A model generated the notes under the pieces. It saw nothing but the letters and a program-made list of their open reading frames with translations. It did no database searches and was not told where the DNA came from. 34,932 nucleotides of DNA from positions 1-34,932 of the forward strand of contig CAYNQE010000006.1 in assembly GCA_964399345.1 (NCBI GenBank). Direction: 5' to 3'. The translations under genes and the position numbers were made by a program. Source of the stretch: UBA2100 sp964399345. Its GTDB lineage: Bacteria; Patescibacteriota; Minisyncoccia; Phycocordibacterales; UBA2100. Positions 5,600 through 14,349 of this stretch are shown piece after piece. How positions within the stretch are numbered: the stretch's first letter is position 1; each line of letters opens with the position of its first letter.

Positions 5600-6986
5600 C
5601 AATATCCTCCTCTAGCCAAGAGGGTAATGTATCAAGGGCACCATCTAGATTACCTGAGGTTAGGATAAGTAAAACAGAGTCATCTGTAAGACTTTTTGTA
5701 AGTTGGTCATGAACATCTTTGGTGTCGTTAACGGCATGGGTAGGAACTCCCGTTTTTGAAACTCTTTCAACTATTTCCTCTTGAGTTAATTGAGCATGGG
5801 TGTCGGAGCCTTGCTCTGCTGGATGAAAGACAAGTACTTCACTCACTCCTTCAAACACATTGTCATACCACTCAATAGAATCTCTATTTCTCCAGCTGAA
5901 CGTATGAGGTTCAAAAAGAACAACCATTTTCTTTTCAGGGTAATGAAGTTGAATTGCTTCAATCGCAGCTCGTGCCTTTTCGTACGATGAACCAAACCCT
6001 TCATAGGCCGGCAAGCTTGAGATCTTATTTAACCGCCTACGTACTCCAGAAAATAGTTTTATACCCAGAGAGAGTTCTTCTGGAGTCACCAACTCTCTAG
6101 TTAGAAGATATGCTGCAACTCCCACAATATTTTGTACGTTATGACTTCCTAAAAGTTTTGTAGTTAAGGAAACCACTCTTTCTCCGTCGTGTTCTATATC
6201 AAAAGTGGTTTCCTCTCCGTAAGCTATATTGGTTGCTCTCCAAAGAGCATTTTCTTTAAGTCCATAGGTAATATATTGAGGGGTATGATGCAGTATGTCT
6301 TCAACTCCAGGATTATCGGTGCACGCAACCACAAGTCCGTCTTCCGGGATTTTTATTAATAGTTCGATAAAAGGCTGAACGTAGTCTTTATAGGTTGGAA
6401 ATACGTTTATATGGTCGTGTTCAACTGACGTTAGGATTACGTCGTTCGGATTAAAGTGCAAAAACTTAGAACGTTCATCCCAGTGGGCTGTAGGGTATTC
6501 ATCTCCTTCAATTACAGAAACACCTGTTCCTTTTAAGGAGGTATATTCCATATCTATCGGATACGCTCCGATAAAATACGTTGGATCCTCTTTTGCATGA
6601 ATAAGTACCCAGGAGGCGATACTCGTAACAGTGGATTTTCCATAGCTGCCTGCTACTACCAACTTATGTGAATCCTTTGTAATTTCAGCTATTACTTCAG
6701 GGAAAGACTTTATATCAGCCCCTGTTTCGTGCGCGTGTTGAACTTCAGGATTAGTTTCAGGGTTTAGTTTTGCGTTTCGGCCGATAACTATTAAGTCCAC
6801 GCCTTCAGGAATATTTTCTTCCTTATATCCTTCCTTAAAGTCAATTCCCAGTTTTTTTACATAATCACTAGCAGGAGGGTAGAATGCATCGTCAGAGCCA
6901 CTAACTTGCCAACCGTCGTCAATTAGGAGTTTAGCTGTCGCACTCATTGCAACTCCTGCAACTCCTATTATGTGTGCCTTTTTCAT
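5586..6986 (-). CDS. mpl: Mur ligase family protein, Mpl-like
   Basis: The 466-residue product has the three Mur-ligase domains. An N-terminal Rossmann-like domain carries GVAGVAMSATAKL and SGSDDAFYPPASDYV. The ATP-binding P-loop is AGSYGKSTVTS near residue 112. The central-domain motif VIEGDEYPTAHWDERSKFLHF is followed by HDHINVF. The YPPAS segment, the IGRNAKLNPETNPEV segment and the DEY..A..DERSKF motif resemble Mpl (UDP-MurNAc:tripeptide ligase, murein recycling) more than MurC, though the two are related and function should be checked. The P-loop reads GSYGKST rather than the common GTHGKTT, an unusual variant. The ATG at 6986 diverges from rsmI, 35 bp apart, with a TACGAT -10 box 6 nt upstream, so the mRNA is probably leaderless. 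Confidence 0.8.
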   Translation of the reverse strand: MKKAHIIGVAGVAMSATAKLLIDDGWQVSGSDDAFYPPASDYVKKLGIDFKEGYKEENIPEGVDLIVIGRNAKLNPETNPEVQHAHETGADIKSFPEVIAEITKDSHKLVVAGSYGKSTVTSIASWVLIHAKEDPTYFIGAYPIDMEYTSLKGTGVSVIEGDEYPTAHWDERSKFLHFNPNDVILTSVEHDHINVFPTYKDYVQPFIELLIKIPEDGLVVACTDNPGVEDILHHTPQYITYGLKENALWRATNIAYGEETTFDIEHDGERVVSLTTKLLGSHNVQNIVGVAAYLLTRELVTPEELSLGIKLFSGVRRRLNKISSLPAYEGFGSSYEKARAAIEAIQLHYPEKKMVVLFEPHTFSWRNRDSIEWYDNVFEGVSEVLVFHPAEQGSDTHAQLTQEEIVERVSKTGVPTHAVNDTKDVHDQLTKSLTDDSVLLILTSGNLDGALDTLPSWLEEDIVDKT

Positions 6987-7014
6987 TGAGTAATCGTATC
7001 ACTTATTGTATTGT
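6986..7014 (+). promoter_or_regulatory. Leaderless promoter of rsmI
   Basis: TTGAGT (6986-6991) and TATTGT (7009-7014) are 17 nt apart, and the ATG at 7022 is 7 nt after the -10 box. The promoter overlaps the first codon of the divergent Mur ligase. Confidence 0.5.
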
Positions 7015-7020
7015 TTGCAC
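6993..7020 (-). promoter_or_regulatory. Leaderless promoter of the Mur ligase gene
   Basis: On the minus strand TACGAT (6993-6998) lies 6 nt before the ATG; GTGCAA (7015-7020), 16 nt further upstream, is a weak -35. It interleaves with the rsmI promoter. Confidence 0.4.
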
Positions 7021-7021
7021 C

Positions 7022-7696
7022 ATGGAAACAGGAACGTTATACATAATCGGAACACCAATTGGAAACTTAGAAGATATTACTCTAAGAGCTATTCGTATAC
7101 TTAATGAAGTTGACGTTGTTTTTTGTGAAGATACTCGTGTTACAAGACGACTTTTTGAACGACACGACATCACAACTCATTTAAAAAGTTTAAATGCCAG
7201 AACTGAGAACTCAAAGATTGCGGAAGTTCTCGAGATATTAAAAGAAGGACAAAGTGTAGCCTACGTTTCTGACGCCGGAACACCGACCGTGTCTGACCCA
7301 GGCTCTCAATTAGTAGGAAGTGTTAGAGCGGAGCAAATTAAAATTGAAGCTGTTCCAGGACCTTCAGCGTTAACTGCCGCCTTATCTATAACAGGAGTTC
7401 CTGCTAGTGAATTTCTCTTTCTAGGATTTCTTCCGCACAAGAAGGGAAGACAGACGCAGTTAAAAGAAATAGCAGAAACTAAACGCACAGTAGTTCTATA
7501 TGAATCAACTCACCGGATTATAAAACTATTAAACGAACTTGAAGAACATATTGGAGAGCGCAAGGTATGTATTGCCAGGGAGCTCACTAAAATATACGAA
7601 GAGGTTCTTTGTGGAACTCCGTTAGAATTACGTGATATTTTGGAGAATGATCCTCAAAAGCAAAAGGGGGAATTCGTTGTAGTGATCAGTCAATAG
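7022..7696 (+). CDS. rsmI: 16S rRNA (cytidine(1402)-2'-O)-methyltransferase RsmI
   Basis: The 224-residue product has the canonical RsmI/tetrapyrrole-methylase-like SAM fold: LYIIGTPIGNLEDITLRA at the N-terminus, CEDTRVTRRLF, YVSDAGTPTVSDPGSQLV, and VPGPSALTAALSITG in the SAM site. RsmI methylates C1402 in the ribosomal decoding site. The start is ATG 7022; the frame is open to 6947, but the extra 25 residues lie antisense to the divergent gene and match nothing in the family. The target base lies a few nucleotides 3' of the group II intron insertion point in this organism's own 16S, so the full substrate exists only after splicing. The length is normal apart from a short C-terminus. Confidence 0.95.
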   Translation: METGTLYIIGTPIGNLEDITLRAIRILNEVDVVFCEDTRVTRRLFERHDITTHLKSLNARTENSKIAEVLEILKEGQSVAYVSDAGTPTVSDPGSQLVGSVRAEQIKIEAVPGPSALTAALSITGVPASEFLFLGFLPHKKGRQTQLKEIAETKRTVVLYESTHRIIKLLNELEEHIGERKVCIARELTKIYEEVLCGTPLELRDILENDPQKQKGEFVVVISQ

Positions 7697-7723
7697 TTGT
7701 ACATATTTTCAGCGTGCTATACT
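7697..7723 (+). promoter_or_regulatory. Leaderless promoter of the 7732 gene
   Basis: TATACT (7718-7723) is preceded by a GTTGTA/TTGTAC -35 near 7697-7703. The ATG at 7732 is 8 nt after the -10 box. Confidence 0.5.
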
Positions 7724-7731
7724 AGTGCGCA

Positions 7732-7944
7732 ATGAAGCATATAAAAACAATTATCGCGCTCGCAATTCTAGTGGCAGTAGTACCATTTTTAGGATTACCA
7801 AGTGCATGGAAAAATATTCTCTTGGGTGTCATAGGAGGTGCAATCGCGTTTTTAGCATACAGATTACTCTCTGGGTTGAAAAAAGAAGAGCCTGAAGAAG
7901 AGGAAACACAAACACCGATTGAGGAGGTTATAGAGCATGAATAA
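7732..7944 (+). CDS. Small two-helix membrane protein
   Basis: The 70-residue product has two hydrophobic helices, about residues 5-22 (IIALAILVAVVPFLGLP) and 28-45 (NILLGVIGGAIAFLAYRLL). They are joined by a short turn and followed by an acidic tail (KKEEPEEEETQ). I do not recognise a family. Its 3' end overlaps the start of the DUF4015-like gene by 8 nt, so the two are co-transcribed and probably translationally coupled. A role with the neighbouring membrane-anchored surface hydrolase is an inference only. A TATACT box 8 nt before the ATG indicates a leaderless mRNA. Confidence 0.75.
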   Translation: MKHIKTIIALAILVAVVPFLGLPSAWKNILLGVIGGAIAFLAYRLLSGLKKEEPEEEETQTPIEEVIEHE

Positions 7945-9178
7945 GGAGACTCTTCCTTACCTAGCAATAGCACTCGCAGTTCTAGTTATAGTATTTCTTG
8001 CTGTATTGTTCGGAGCTCCCGTATTTGGTAAGGGGACTGCTGTTTATAGTAGTAATGTTATCCAATCAGAAAGATTACCTGATATTCCCGTACCAAAACC
8101 TGCACTCCACGTTGCAATACCTTCTGCAGTTAAAACTGTATATATGAGTCAGTGTGCAGCATCATCTAATAGCTTTAGAGAGGAATTTATAAGCCTACTC
8201 GAAGAGACTGAGATAAACTCAATCATAATAGATGTTAAAGATTTTTCAGGAACAGTAAGTTTTCCTAGGGGGAAAGATGTTGAGGATCTTGGAGGTACCG
8301 GATGTAAGGTTCCTGACATGAAGGAGTTCTTAGAAGATTTACATAAAAGAGGAATATATTTAATAGGGAGAATTACTGTTTTTCAAGATCCTTTGTATAC
8401 AGCAGTTCACCCTGAGTTAGCGGTTCAAAGTATAAAGACAGGAACATCATGGAAAGATTATAAAGGTCTGTCTTTTGTTGATGTTGGAGCGAAGCCTTTT
8501 TGGGACTACATTGTAGATCTTTCAAGAGAGTCACACCAAATTGGATTTGATGAGTTAAATTTTGATTACGTAAGATTTCCATCAGACGGTCCTATGAGTG
8601 ACGTTTTGTTTAATCACTCTGATTACTCACAAAGACCATTAGAACTGGAAAAGTTTTTTAGATATTTAAAAGAGAAGGTTAAGGTAGCAGACTCTGCAGG
8701 ACACTCTCCTATACTCTCAGCCGATCTGTTCGGAATGACAACTACTAACCACGATGATTTAACGATTGGACAAGTTCAAGAGAGAGCAACACCATATTTT
8801 GACTTTATTGCTCCAATGACGTATCCGTCTCATTATCCTGCAGGCTTTAATGGATATTCTAATCCGAACAATAATGTATACGGGGTTATCAAATATTCAG
8901 TTGATAGGGCAATAGAGCGCCTAACTGCAACTACTACGAGAATTAACTCACTTTCATATGAGCGGATAGGTACTAGTACTCCTGCAGTCTATGCAAAGCC
9001 TTCAAGAGATCCGAATGTCTTGCGTCCCTGGTTACAAGATTTCGACTACGGTGGAGATTACGGGCCAGTTGAGGTTAGAGCACAAATTCAAGCAGCATAC
9101 GACGCAGGTCTCAATTCTTGGATGCTGTGGGCACCAAGCAATCACTATACTCGCGGAGCATTAGAGTTAGCGGAATAA
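7937..9178 (+). CDS. Membrane-anchored putative glycoside hydrolase (DUF4015-like)
   Basis: The 413-residue protein has one N-terminal membrane segment (about residues 8-28, IALAVLVIVFLAVLFGAPVF) and an extracellular TIM-barrel-like domain resembling the DUF4015 putative glycosyl hydrolases. Visible elements are INSIIIDVKDFSGTVSF, the GIYLIGRITVFQDP strand, FDELNFDYVRFPSDG with acidic residues at a strand end, DFIAPMTYPSHYP, and GLNSWMLWAPSNHY near the C-terminus. The substrate is unknown; a cell-envelope or environmental polysaccharide is likely. It is coupled to the small upstream membrane protein by an 8-nt overlap. A GAGGAGG lies 9 nt before the ATG, but those bases also encode the upstream gene's acidic tail, so it may not be a selected ribosome-binding site. 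Confidence 0.8.
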   Translation: MNKETLPYLAIALAVLVIVFLAVLFGAPVFGKGTAVYSSNVIQSERLPDIPVPKPALHVAIPSAVKTVYMSQCAASSNSFREEFISLLEETEINSIIIDVKDFSGTVSFPRGKDVEDLGGTGCKVPDMKEFLEDLHKRGIYLIGRITVFQDPLYTAVHPELAVQSIKTGTSWKDYKGLSFVDVGAKPFWDYIVDLSRESHQIGFDELNFDYVRFPSDGPMSDVLFNHSDYSQRPLELEKFFRYLKEKVKVADSAGHSPILSADLFGMTTTNHDDLTIGQVQERATPYFDFIAPMTYPSHYPAGFNGYSNPNNNVYGVIKYSVDRAIERLTATTTRINSLSYERIGTSTPAVYAKPSRDPNVLRPWLQDFDYGGDYGPVEVRAQIQAAYDAGLNSWMLWAPSNHYTRGALELAE

Positions 9179-9184
9179 ACATAA

Positions 9185-9190
9185 TATACT
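9185..9190 (+). promoter_or_regulatory. -10 box of the TraG/VirB4-like gene (leaderless)
   Basis: TATACT lies 7 nt before the ATG at 9198. The -35 region (TTAGAG at 9161-9166) is weak. Confidence 0.4.
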
Positions 9191-9197
9191 AAGAAGT

Positions 9198-10847
9198 ATG
9201 TATGAATTTGACCCAGCTAGAATAGTATATTTTGGGGCAACCGATTCTCGTAACACTAGAGTGCCGTTTGGAATACGTGCAATTGACCGAATGCGACACA
9301 TGTACGTTATTGGTAAGACTGGTATGGGTAAATCCACAATGTTGGAGAACCTGGCTATTCAAGATATACAAAACGGGGAAGGGATTTGTTTTATTGACCC
9401 TCACGGCGGAACTGCGGAAAAACTCCTCGAGTTTGTTCCTGAGTCTAGAATAAAGGATGTTATATATTTTGCACCGTTTGATTTAGAGAACCCTCTTGGT
9501 TTTAATGTTATGGAAGACGTGGGTTACGACAAGCGTCACCTGGTTGTGGCGGGGTTAATGAGTGCATTTAAAAGGATTTGGGTAGATGCCTGGTCATCTC
9601 GAATGGAATATATTTTACAAAACACACTCCTAGCACTTCTAGAGTATCCAGATACAACACTAATTGATGTAAACCGAATGTTGATTAATAAAGAATTTAG
9701 AAAAAAAGTATCTGAGTACGTTACCGATCCAATAGTTAGGCGTTTCTGGCTTGAAGAGTTTGCAGGATATTCAGATCGCTACACTCAAGATGCAACGCCT
9801 GCAATTCAAAACAAGATAGGGCAGTTTGCATCAAACCCACTTGTTAGAAATATTATTGCACAACCCAAGTCGACCTTTGATATTAGAGAAATGATGGATA
9901 ACAACAAGATATTCATCGTAAACCTTTCAAAAGGAAGAATGGGAGAACAAAACGCTGACCTTTTGGGAAGTATGCTTGTTACAAAGATGTACCTTGCTGC
10001 TATGAGTCGCGCTGAGGAATCTCCTGAGAAACTAGGCAAACTACCACCGTTTTATCTTTACGTAGATGAATTTCAGTCGGTTGTTAACGACTCTTTTACA
10101 AATATTCTCTCAGAAGCAAGAAAGTATAAGCTTTCATTAACTATTGCCCACCAATACATAGAACAGGTTGAAGAGAACATAAGGGCTGCTGTTTTTGGAA
10201 ACGTTGGAACCATAGTTACTTTCCGTGTTGGTCCGTTTGATGCGGAAACCTTAAAGACAATATTCGAACCTACTTTCTATGCTGAAGACATCGTTAATCT
10301 TGGACAGTTTCAAGCCTACTTAACTTTGATGATAGATGGAGTTGGCTCAAAACCTTTTTCAGCCTCATCGCTACCCCCGGTAGATAGTCCACCAAAGAGT
10401 TTTACTAAAGAAGTTATCGAAAGTTCGCGGGGGCAGTTTGGTCGTTCAAGATCAAAAGTTGAGGAAATGATTAGAGATACTGATGAAGTGCTTCCTCCAG
10501 GAGGGTTTGATAAGAAGGCTAAGTACAAGCCTCAAAATAATGGAAACAATAAACCAAAAGTAAATACTAAACCCAAAGAAGCGACGTTTAAAAAGCAGGC
10601 AAACAATACTAAAACATCGCAAGTAGAGAAGAAGGTTATAAAAAAGGATGATAAAAATGATCTCCGAAGCGCATTGGCAACAATAATTAAGAAGGAAGCT
10701 CCTAAAAAAGTACAACCTCCTAAGCAGTCAGTACAAAGGCTTAACACCAAGGAAAAAACTCCTGAAGGTGGTTCTACTAAACCACCGCTACAAGCACACG
10801 TAACAAAGGAGGTTTCAAAGGAAACTTTAAATAACCTACTAAAATAA
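9198..10847 (+). CDS. TraG/VirB4-like P-loop ATPase
   Basis: The 549-residue protein has a FtsK/HerA/TraG-type ATPase core. The Walker A motif is GKTGMGKST near residues 39-47 after RMRHMYVI, followed by ICFIDPHGGTAEKLL. The Walker B motif is FYLYVDEFQ near residue 287, and SLTIAHQYIEQ is a sensor/arginine-type motif. Such ATPases power DNA or protein translocation in type IV secretion-like systems; in CPR genomes homologues often occur without a full secretion system. There is no obvious membrane segment. The C-terminal 150 residues are lysine-, asparagine- and proline-rich and probably disordered. The next gene starts 1 nt after the stop, so the pair is an operon with a surface lamin-tail protein. 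The exact substrate is unknown. Confidence 0.8.
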   Translation: MYEFDPARIVYFGATDSRNTRVPFGIRAIDRMRHMYVIGKTGMGKSTMLENLAIQDIQNGEGICFIDPHGGTAEKLLEFVPESRIKDVIYFAPFDLENPLGFNVMEDVGYDKRHLVVAGLMSAFKRIWVDAWSSRMEYILQNTLLALLEYPDTTLIDVNRMLINKEFRKKVSEYVTDPIVRRFWLEEFAGYSDRYTQDATPAIQNKIGQFASNPLVRNIIAQPKSTFDIREMMDNNKIFIVNLSKGRMGEQNADLLGSMLVTKMYLAAMSRAEESPEKLGKLPPFYLYVDEFQSVVNDSFTNILSEARKYKLSLTIAHQYIEQVEENIRAAVFGNVGTIVTFRVGPFDAETLKTIFEPTFYAEDIVNLGQFQAYLTLMIDGVGSKPFSASSLPPVDSPPKSFTKEVIESSRGQFGRSRSKVEEMIRDTDEVLPPGGFDKKAKYKPQNNGNNKPKVNTKPKEATFKKQANNTKTSQVEKKVIKKDDKNDLRSALATIIKKEAPKKVQPPKQSVQRLNTKEKTPEGGSTKPPLQAHVTKEVSKETLNNLLK

Positions 10848-10848
10848 A

Positions 10849-12150
10849 ATGAAATTCTTTGGATACATTGCTTTAATGCTCTGTATACCATTTTCCGTGA
10901 GTGCTGAGGTTTTAATAACAGAGATAATGTACGCACCTGACGGGGCGGATTCCAAACACGAATGGATAGAAGTTTGTAGCGATAGCACCCAAGACATAAT
11001 AGCCTGGAAGTTTTACGAGAATGATACGAACCATGGACTCTCTCTAATTAGCGGAGCATCTTCTTTAGGGAGTGGGGAGTGTGCTATTATCGCCGATAAT
11101 TCAGATACTTTCTTAACAGACTACCCTGGTTTTTCTGGTAATTTAATCGACAGCGCATTTAGTTTAAGTAATACAGGAGAAACTATTAGTTTAAAGGATG
11201 ATTCCTCTACTATAGTAGACTCTGTCACATACTCAGAAACAGACGGTGCAAAAGATGATGGGAACTCTCTTCATAGAAGTGGTTCTACACTAACCTCAAA
11301 GACTCCAACACCTGGTAGTGATGAGAGCACTTCAAGTGGATCTTCTAATTCTGTTGTATCAACTACTCAATATTCATATGAATCAGTTGAAATAGAACCT
11401 CCGCAAGATATTTATCTTAGAACAGAAGAAGATATTATTACCAACGTAGGATCGTACACCAAGTTTAGTGTGGAGAGTTATGATGCTACAGGCAGTGTGT
11501 TTGAAGGAGGCTCAATATATTGGACTTTTGGTGATGGAGCCAGCTCTTATGGTAGAGAAGTTAAGCATAAGTTTCTCTACGAGGGAGAGTACAACGTAGT
11601 GGTTGAGATTAAAAAAGGAACCCTTTCTGACTCAAAGAATATACAGGTAAAAGTTGTACCAATGAGAATTGTGTTTTCTGTAGATGAGGATAAGAAGTGG
11701 ATTTCAATTAAGAATAAAAGTGAATATTCTTTGGACGTATCTGAATGGAGAATCATGAGTAGTGGGCAATATTTTAAGATTCCAGAGAATACAATAATTT
11801 CTCCTAACAACACAGTTCTATTTCCAAGGGAAATAACGAAGCTGGCTTTGTTCGGGGATGTATTTTTGGTTTTCCCTGATGGGGCGAGGATTACTACAGA
11901 AGAGGAAGTTATAGAGGAGGTTGTAATAGAAGAAATTATTCCAGTAGTAGAGAAAATTGCACTTCCCGTAGTTTATATAAAGCCGGTGGTTGAAGAGGAA
12001 AAAGTAATTGAAGTCCCACAAGTGGCTGCGGTCATCTTAAGTGAGTCTAGGGAGGAAAAGTCCAAGTGGACCATCTATCTCTTCAGTTTTTTAGTATTTG
12101 CAACAATAGGTATTTTATTTACTAGGAGCAAAAAACAGTCGGAAAGGTAA
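10849..12150 (+). CDS. Surface protein with lamin-tail and PKD domains
   Basis: The 433-residue product begins with a signal peptide (residues 1-19, cut probable after VSA). A lamin-tail domain (LTD) follows at about 20-130, with typical VLITEIMYAPDGADSKHEWIEV and NTGETISLKD segments. After a Ser/Thr-rich linker comes a PKD-like domain near 205-265 (IYWTFGDGASSYGREVKHKF) and a second LTD-like repeat near 280-340 (WISIKNKSEYSLDVSEWRI). An acidic, valine-rich stretch (EEEVIEEVVIEEII) leads to a C-terminal membrane helix (about 405-427) and a basic tail. It is therefore an anchored, cell-surface protein, perhaps for adhesion or DNA/envelope binding. It is transcribed with the TraG-like ATPase. 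Confidence 0.8.
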   Translation: MKFFGYIALMLCIPFSVSAEVLITEIMYAPDGADSKHEWIEVCSDSTQDIIAWKFYENDTNHGLSLISGASSLGSGECAIIADNSDTFLTDYPGFSGNLIDSAFSLSNTGETISLKDDSSTIVDSVTYSETDGAKDDGNSLHRSGSTLTSKTPTPGSDESTSSGSSNSVVSTTQYSYESVEIEPPQDIYLRTEEDIITNVGSYTKFSVESYDATGSVFEGGSIYWTFGDGASSYGREVKHKFLYEGEYNVVVEIKKGTLSDSKNIQVKVVPMRIVFSVDEDKKWISIKNKSEYSLDVSEWRIMSSGQYFKIPENTIISPNNTVLFPREITKLALFGDVFLVFPDGARITTEEEVIEEVVIEEIIPVVEKIALPVVYIKPVVEEEKVIEVPQVAAVILSESREEKSKWTIYLFSFLVFATIGILFTRSKKQSER

Positions 12151-12178
12151 GTCAATAGAGGGCAGGTATGAGTTATGT

Positions 12179-12184
12179 TATAGT
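12179..12184 (+). promoter_or_regulatory. -10 box of the polysaccharide cluster (leaderless)
   Basis: TATAGT lies 6 nt before the ATG at 12191. No clear -35 is visible. It would start the CapE-CapF-CapG-FkbM operon. Confidence 0.4.
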
Positions 12185-12190
12185 TTTTCC

Positions 12191-13231
12191 ATGTATTCAT
12201 CCGCATATTTGCAGAAAGTAAATAACAAAATAAAAGGCAAAATTCTTGTAACAGGAGGGACTGGGTCTTTTGGAAAAAGAATGGTAAAAAGACTATTGGA
12301 AGAAAAGGAAGTAGAAGAGATAATAGTATTTAGTCGTGATGAGTTGAAGCAGTTCGACATGAGAACGGCCTTAGGTTCTTCTAGGCTGCGATTTGTAATT
12401 GGAGATGTTAGAGATCGAAGAGCGCTTGAGCTTGCTGTGCGTGGTGTAGACACTATTTTTCATGCCGCTGCTTTAAAACAAGTTCCGACTGGGGAGTTTT
12501 CACCAATGGAGTTAGTTCAAACTAATATTATTGGAACTCAGAATGTTTTGGACATGGCTGAGAGAAGTCCAACCGTAAAGAAGGTGGTTCTTTTGAGTAC
12601 GGACAAGGCAGTTTATCCTATTAATGCTATGGGAATTTCAAAGGCAATGGCTGAGAGATTGGTGGCTTCTCGCGGACACCACGAGACAGGAACAATTTTT
12701 TGTGCAGTTAGATACGGTAATGTAATGGCTACCAGGGGCTCGGTTATTCCCTTATTTATAGATAAGATAAAAAATGGCCAAGATATAACAGTTACAAATC
12801 CTGACATGACACGATTCTTGCTGTCTTTAGAAGACGCTATAGAACTCGTACTATTTGCGTTTATAGAGGGGAAACAGGGGGATTTATTCATCAGAAAGGC
12901 TCCAGCCTCTACAATTGGTGATTTAGCACAAGGCTTGGTTAATTTATTTAAGGCTGACAATGTGATTAAAGTAGTGGGAACTCGCGCTGGTGAAAAGATA
13001 CACGAGTCACTCGCAACGCAACTAGAGCTGGCTCGCGCGGAAGATATGGGGGATTATTATAGAATCAGTGGACAATCAGGTAAAAATCCAGAAGATTTCT
13101 TTGAGATCGGCAGTATGGAAGGATTCCACGATGATTATACTTCAGAAAACACCAATCGGTTGGATTTAAAAGGCGTGGAAAAGTTACTTTTATCTTTAGA
13201 GGAAGTTCAAAATGCAATCAAAAGTAAATAA
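12191..13231 (+). CDS. capE: UDP-GlcNAc 4,6-dehydratase (5-inverting), CapE/WbjB-like
   Basis: The 346-residue soluble SDR enzyme binds NAD(P) through TGGTGSFG (residues 21-28). It has the altered catalytic set of the family: Ser136, Asp138-Lys139 in LLSTDKAVYP, and Met147-x-x-x-Lys151 in NAMGISK in place of the usual YxxxK. It lacks the N-terminal membrane domain of WbpM/CapD. With the next two genes it forms the CapE-CapF-CapG set that converts UDP-GlcNAc to UDP-N-acetyl-L-fucosamine; this enzyme does the first dehydration/epimerisation step. The first 15 residues (MYSSAYLQKVNNKIK) precede the fold; the start is supported by a TATAGT box 6 nt upstream. It overlaps the CapF gene by 20 nt. 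Confidence 0.92.
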   Translation: MYSSAYLQKVNNKIKGKILVTGGTGSFGKRMVKRLLEEKEVEEIIVFSRDELKQFDMRTALGSSRLRFVIGDVRDRRALELAVRGVDTIFHAAALKQVPTGEFSPMELVQTNIIGTQNVLDMAERSPTVKKVVLLSTDKAVYPINAMGISKAMAERLVASRGHHETGTIFCAVRYGNVMATRGSVIPLFIDKIKNGQDITVTNPDMTRFLLSLEDAIELVLFAFIEGKQGDLFIRKAPASTIGDLAQGLVNLFKADNVIKVVGTRAGEKIHESLATQLELARAEDMGDYYRISGQSGKNPEDFFEIGSMEGFHDDYTSENTNRLDLKGVEKLLLSLEEVQNAIKSK

Positions 13232-14343
13232 GGTAGGTATTACTGGCACATCTGATTTTCTCGGTAGGCATGTTCGGTGGTATTTCTTTAATGATAGAGA
13301 TAATATAGAAATCATTAATTTGGAAAACGATTTTAGTAGATTATATGAGTGCAATGTTATTCTACATCTATTTTCAGCGAGTGAATCAAATACCAAAAAA
13401 GAAGAGGTATTTAATACAAATATAATTAAGGCGCGAGAGTTACTAGATGCGTGTGACGAGGCAAAAACAACTCCATATATAATTTATGCTTCTTCTACAC
13501 ATATTTTTAGAGACAGCCCTTATGGAAAATCTAAAAAAGCCGCGGGAGAGTTATTTAGAAAGTGGGGAGAAAAGAGGTTGACTCCTGTTACAAATTTAAT
13601 AATCCCTAACGAATTTGGAGAAGGATGTGATCCGTTTTCAATAAGCGCTGTGGCAACATTTTGTCACCAGCTAGTAAAGGGAGAAGAGTCTGAAGTCAGT
13701 ATAACCGCATCAACTGAGCTCATTCACGCACAAGATATTGCTTCTTATATAGGAGAGCTAATTAAATCCCCCAAAGATCAAGACATCACATTAGGTGGCA
13801 CTAGTATTAAAATTAAAGAGCTCTACGAATTGTTAAGAAGTTTTAAAAATAGCTATTTTGAGGGCATTATTCCAGCACTAGAAAGCCCTTTACATACAGC
13901 ACTATTTAACACATTACGGTCACATATTTTTGCAGAAGAAGGTTATTATCCTAGGGAGATCCAACTACATCAAGATGACAGGGGGTCGCTATTTGAAATA
14001 ATAAAGGAAAAGACAGGCGGACAAACATTTATATCAACAACAAAGCCGGGTATTACACGCGGGGACCATTACCACACACGGAAAGTGGAGAGGTTTTGCG
14101 TATTGCAAGGAAGCGCTTTGGTTGAGGTTAGAGATATTCTTAGTGACAAGGTTATTTCTTTTAATCTTTCCGGGGATATACCAAGTTATGTCGACATGCC
14201 AACGTTTTTCACACATAATATAAAAAATACATGTTGGTCTTCTTTTGTAAAGTCAGAAACTAAATTANNNNNNNNNNACGGCATTCTGGAGTAATGAGAT
14301 ATTTAACACAGACGATATGGATACGAATTTTGAGAAAGTGTGA
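13212..14343 (+). CDS. capF: CapF/WbjC-like bifunctional reductase (interrupted by assembly gap)
   Basis: The N-terminal SDR domain shows GITGTSDFLGRH (9-20) and a YxxxK in SPYGKSK. The C-terminal cupin shows DDRGSLFEI, TRGDHYHTRKVERFCVLQG and FFTHNIKN. CapF epimerises at C3 and reduces the CapE product to UDP-2-acetamido-2,6-dideoxy-L-talose. The frame appears to stop at 14294, but a 10-N run lies at 14268-14277. In another frame after the gap the sequence reads FWSNEIFNTDDMDTNFEKV and then stops at 14343, exactly the FWANEIF-type end expected of CapF. The true gap must be a multiple of three, not 10, so the gene is probably intact. The corrected length, about 377, fits the family. The gene starts inside capE with GAGG 9 nt upstream. 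Confidence 0.9.
14268..14277. other. Assembly gap (10 N) in capF
   Basis: The ten Ns are a placeholder of unknown true length and cause an artificial frameshift near the 3' end of capF. Confidence 0.99.
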
Positions 14344-14349
14344 AATTGT

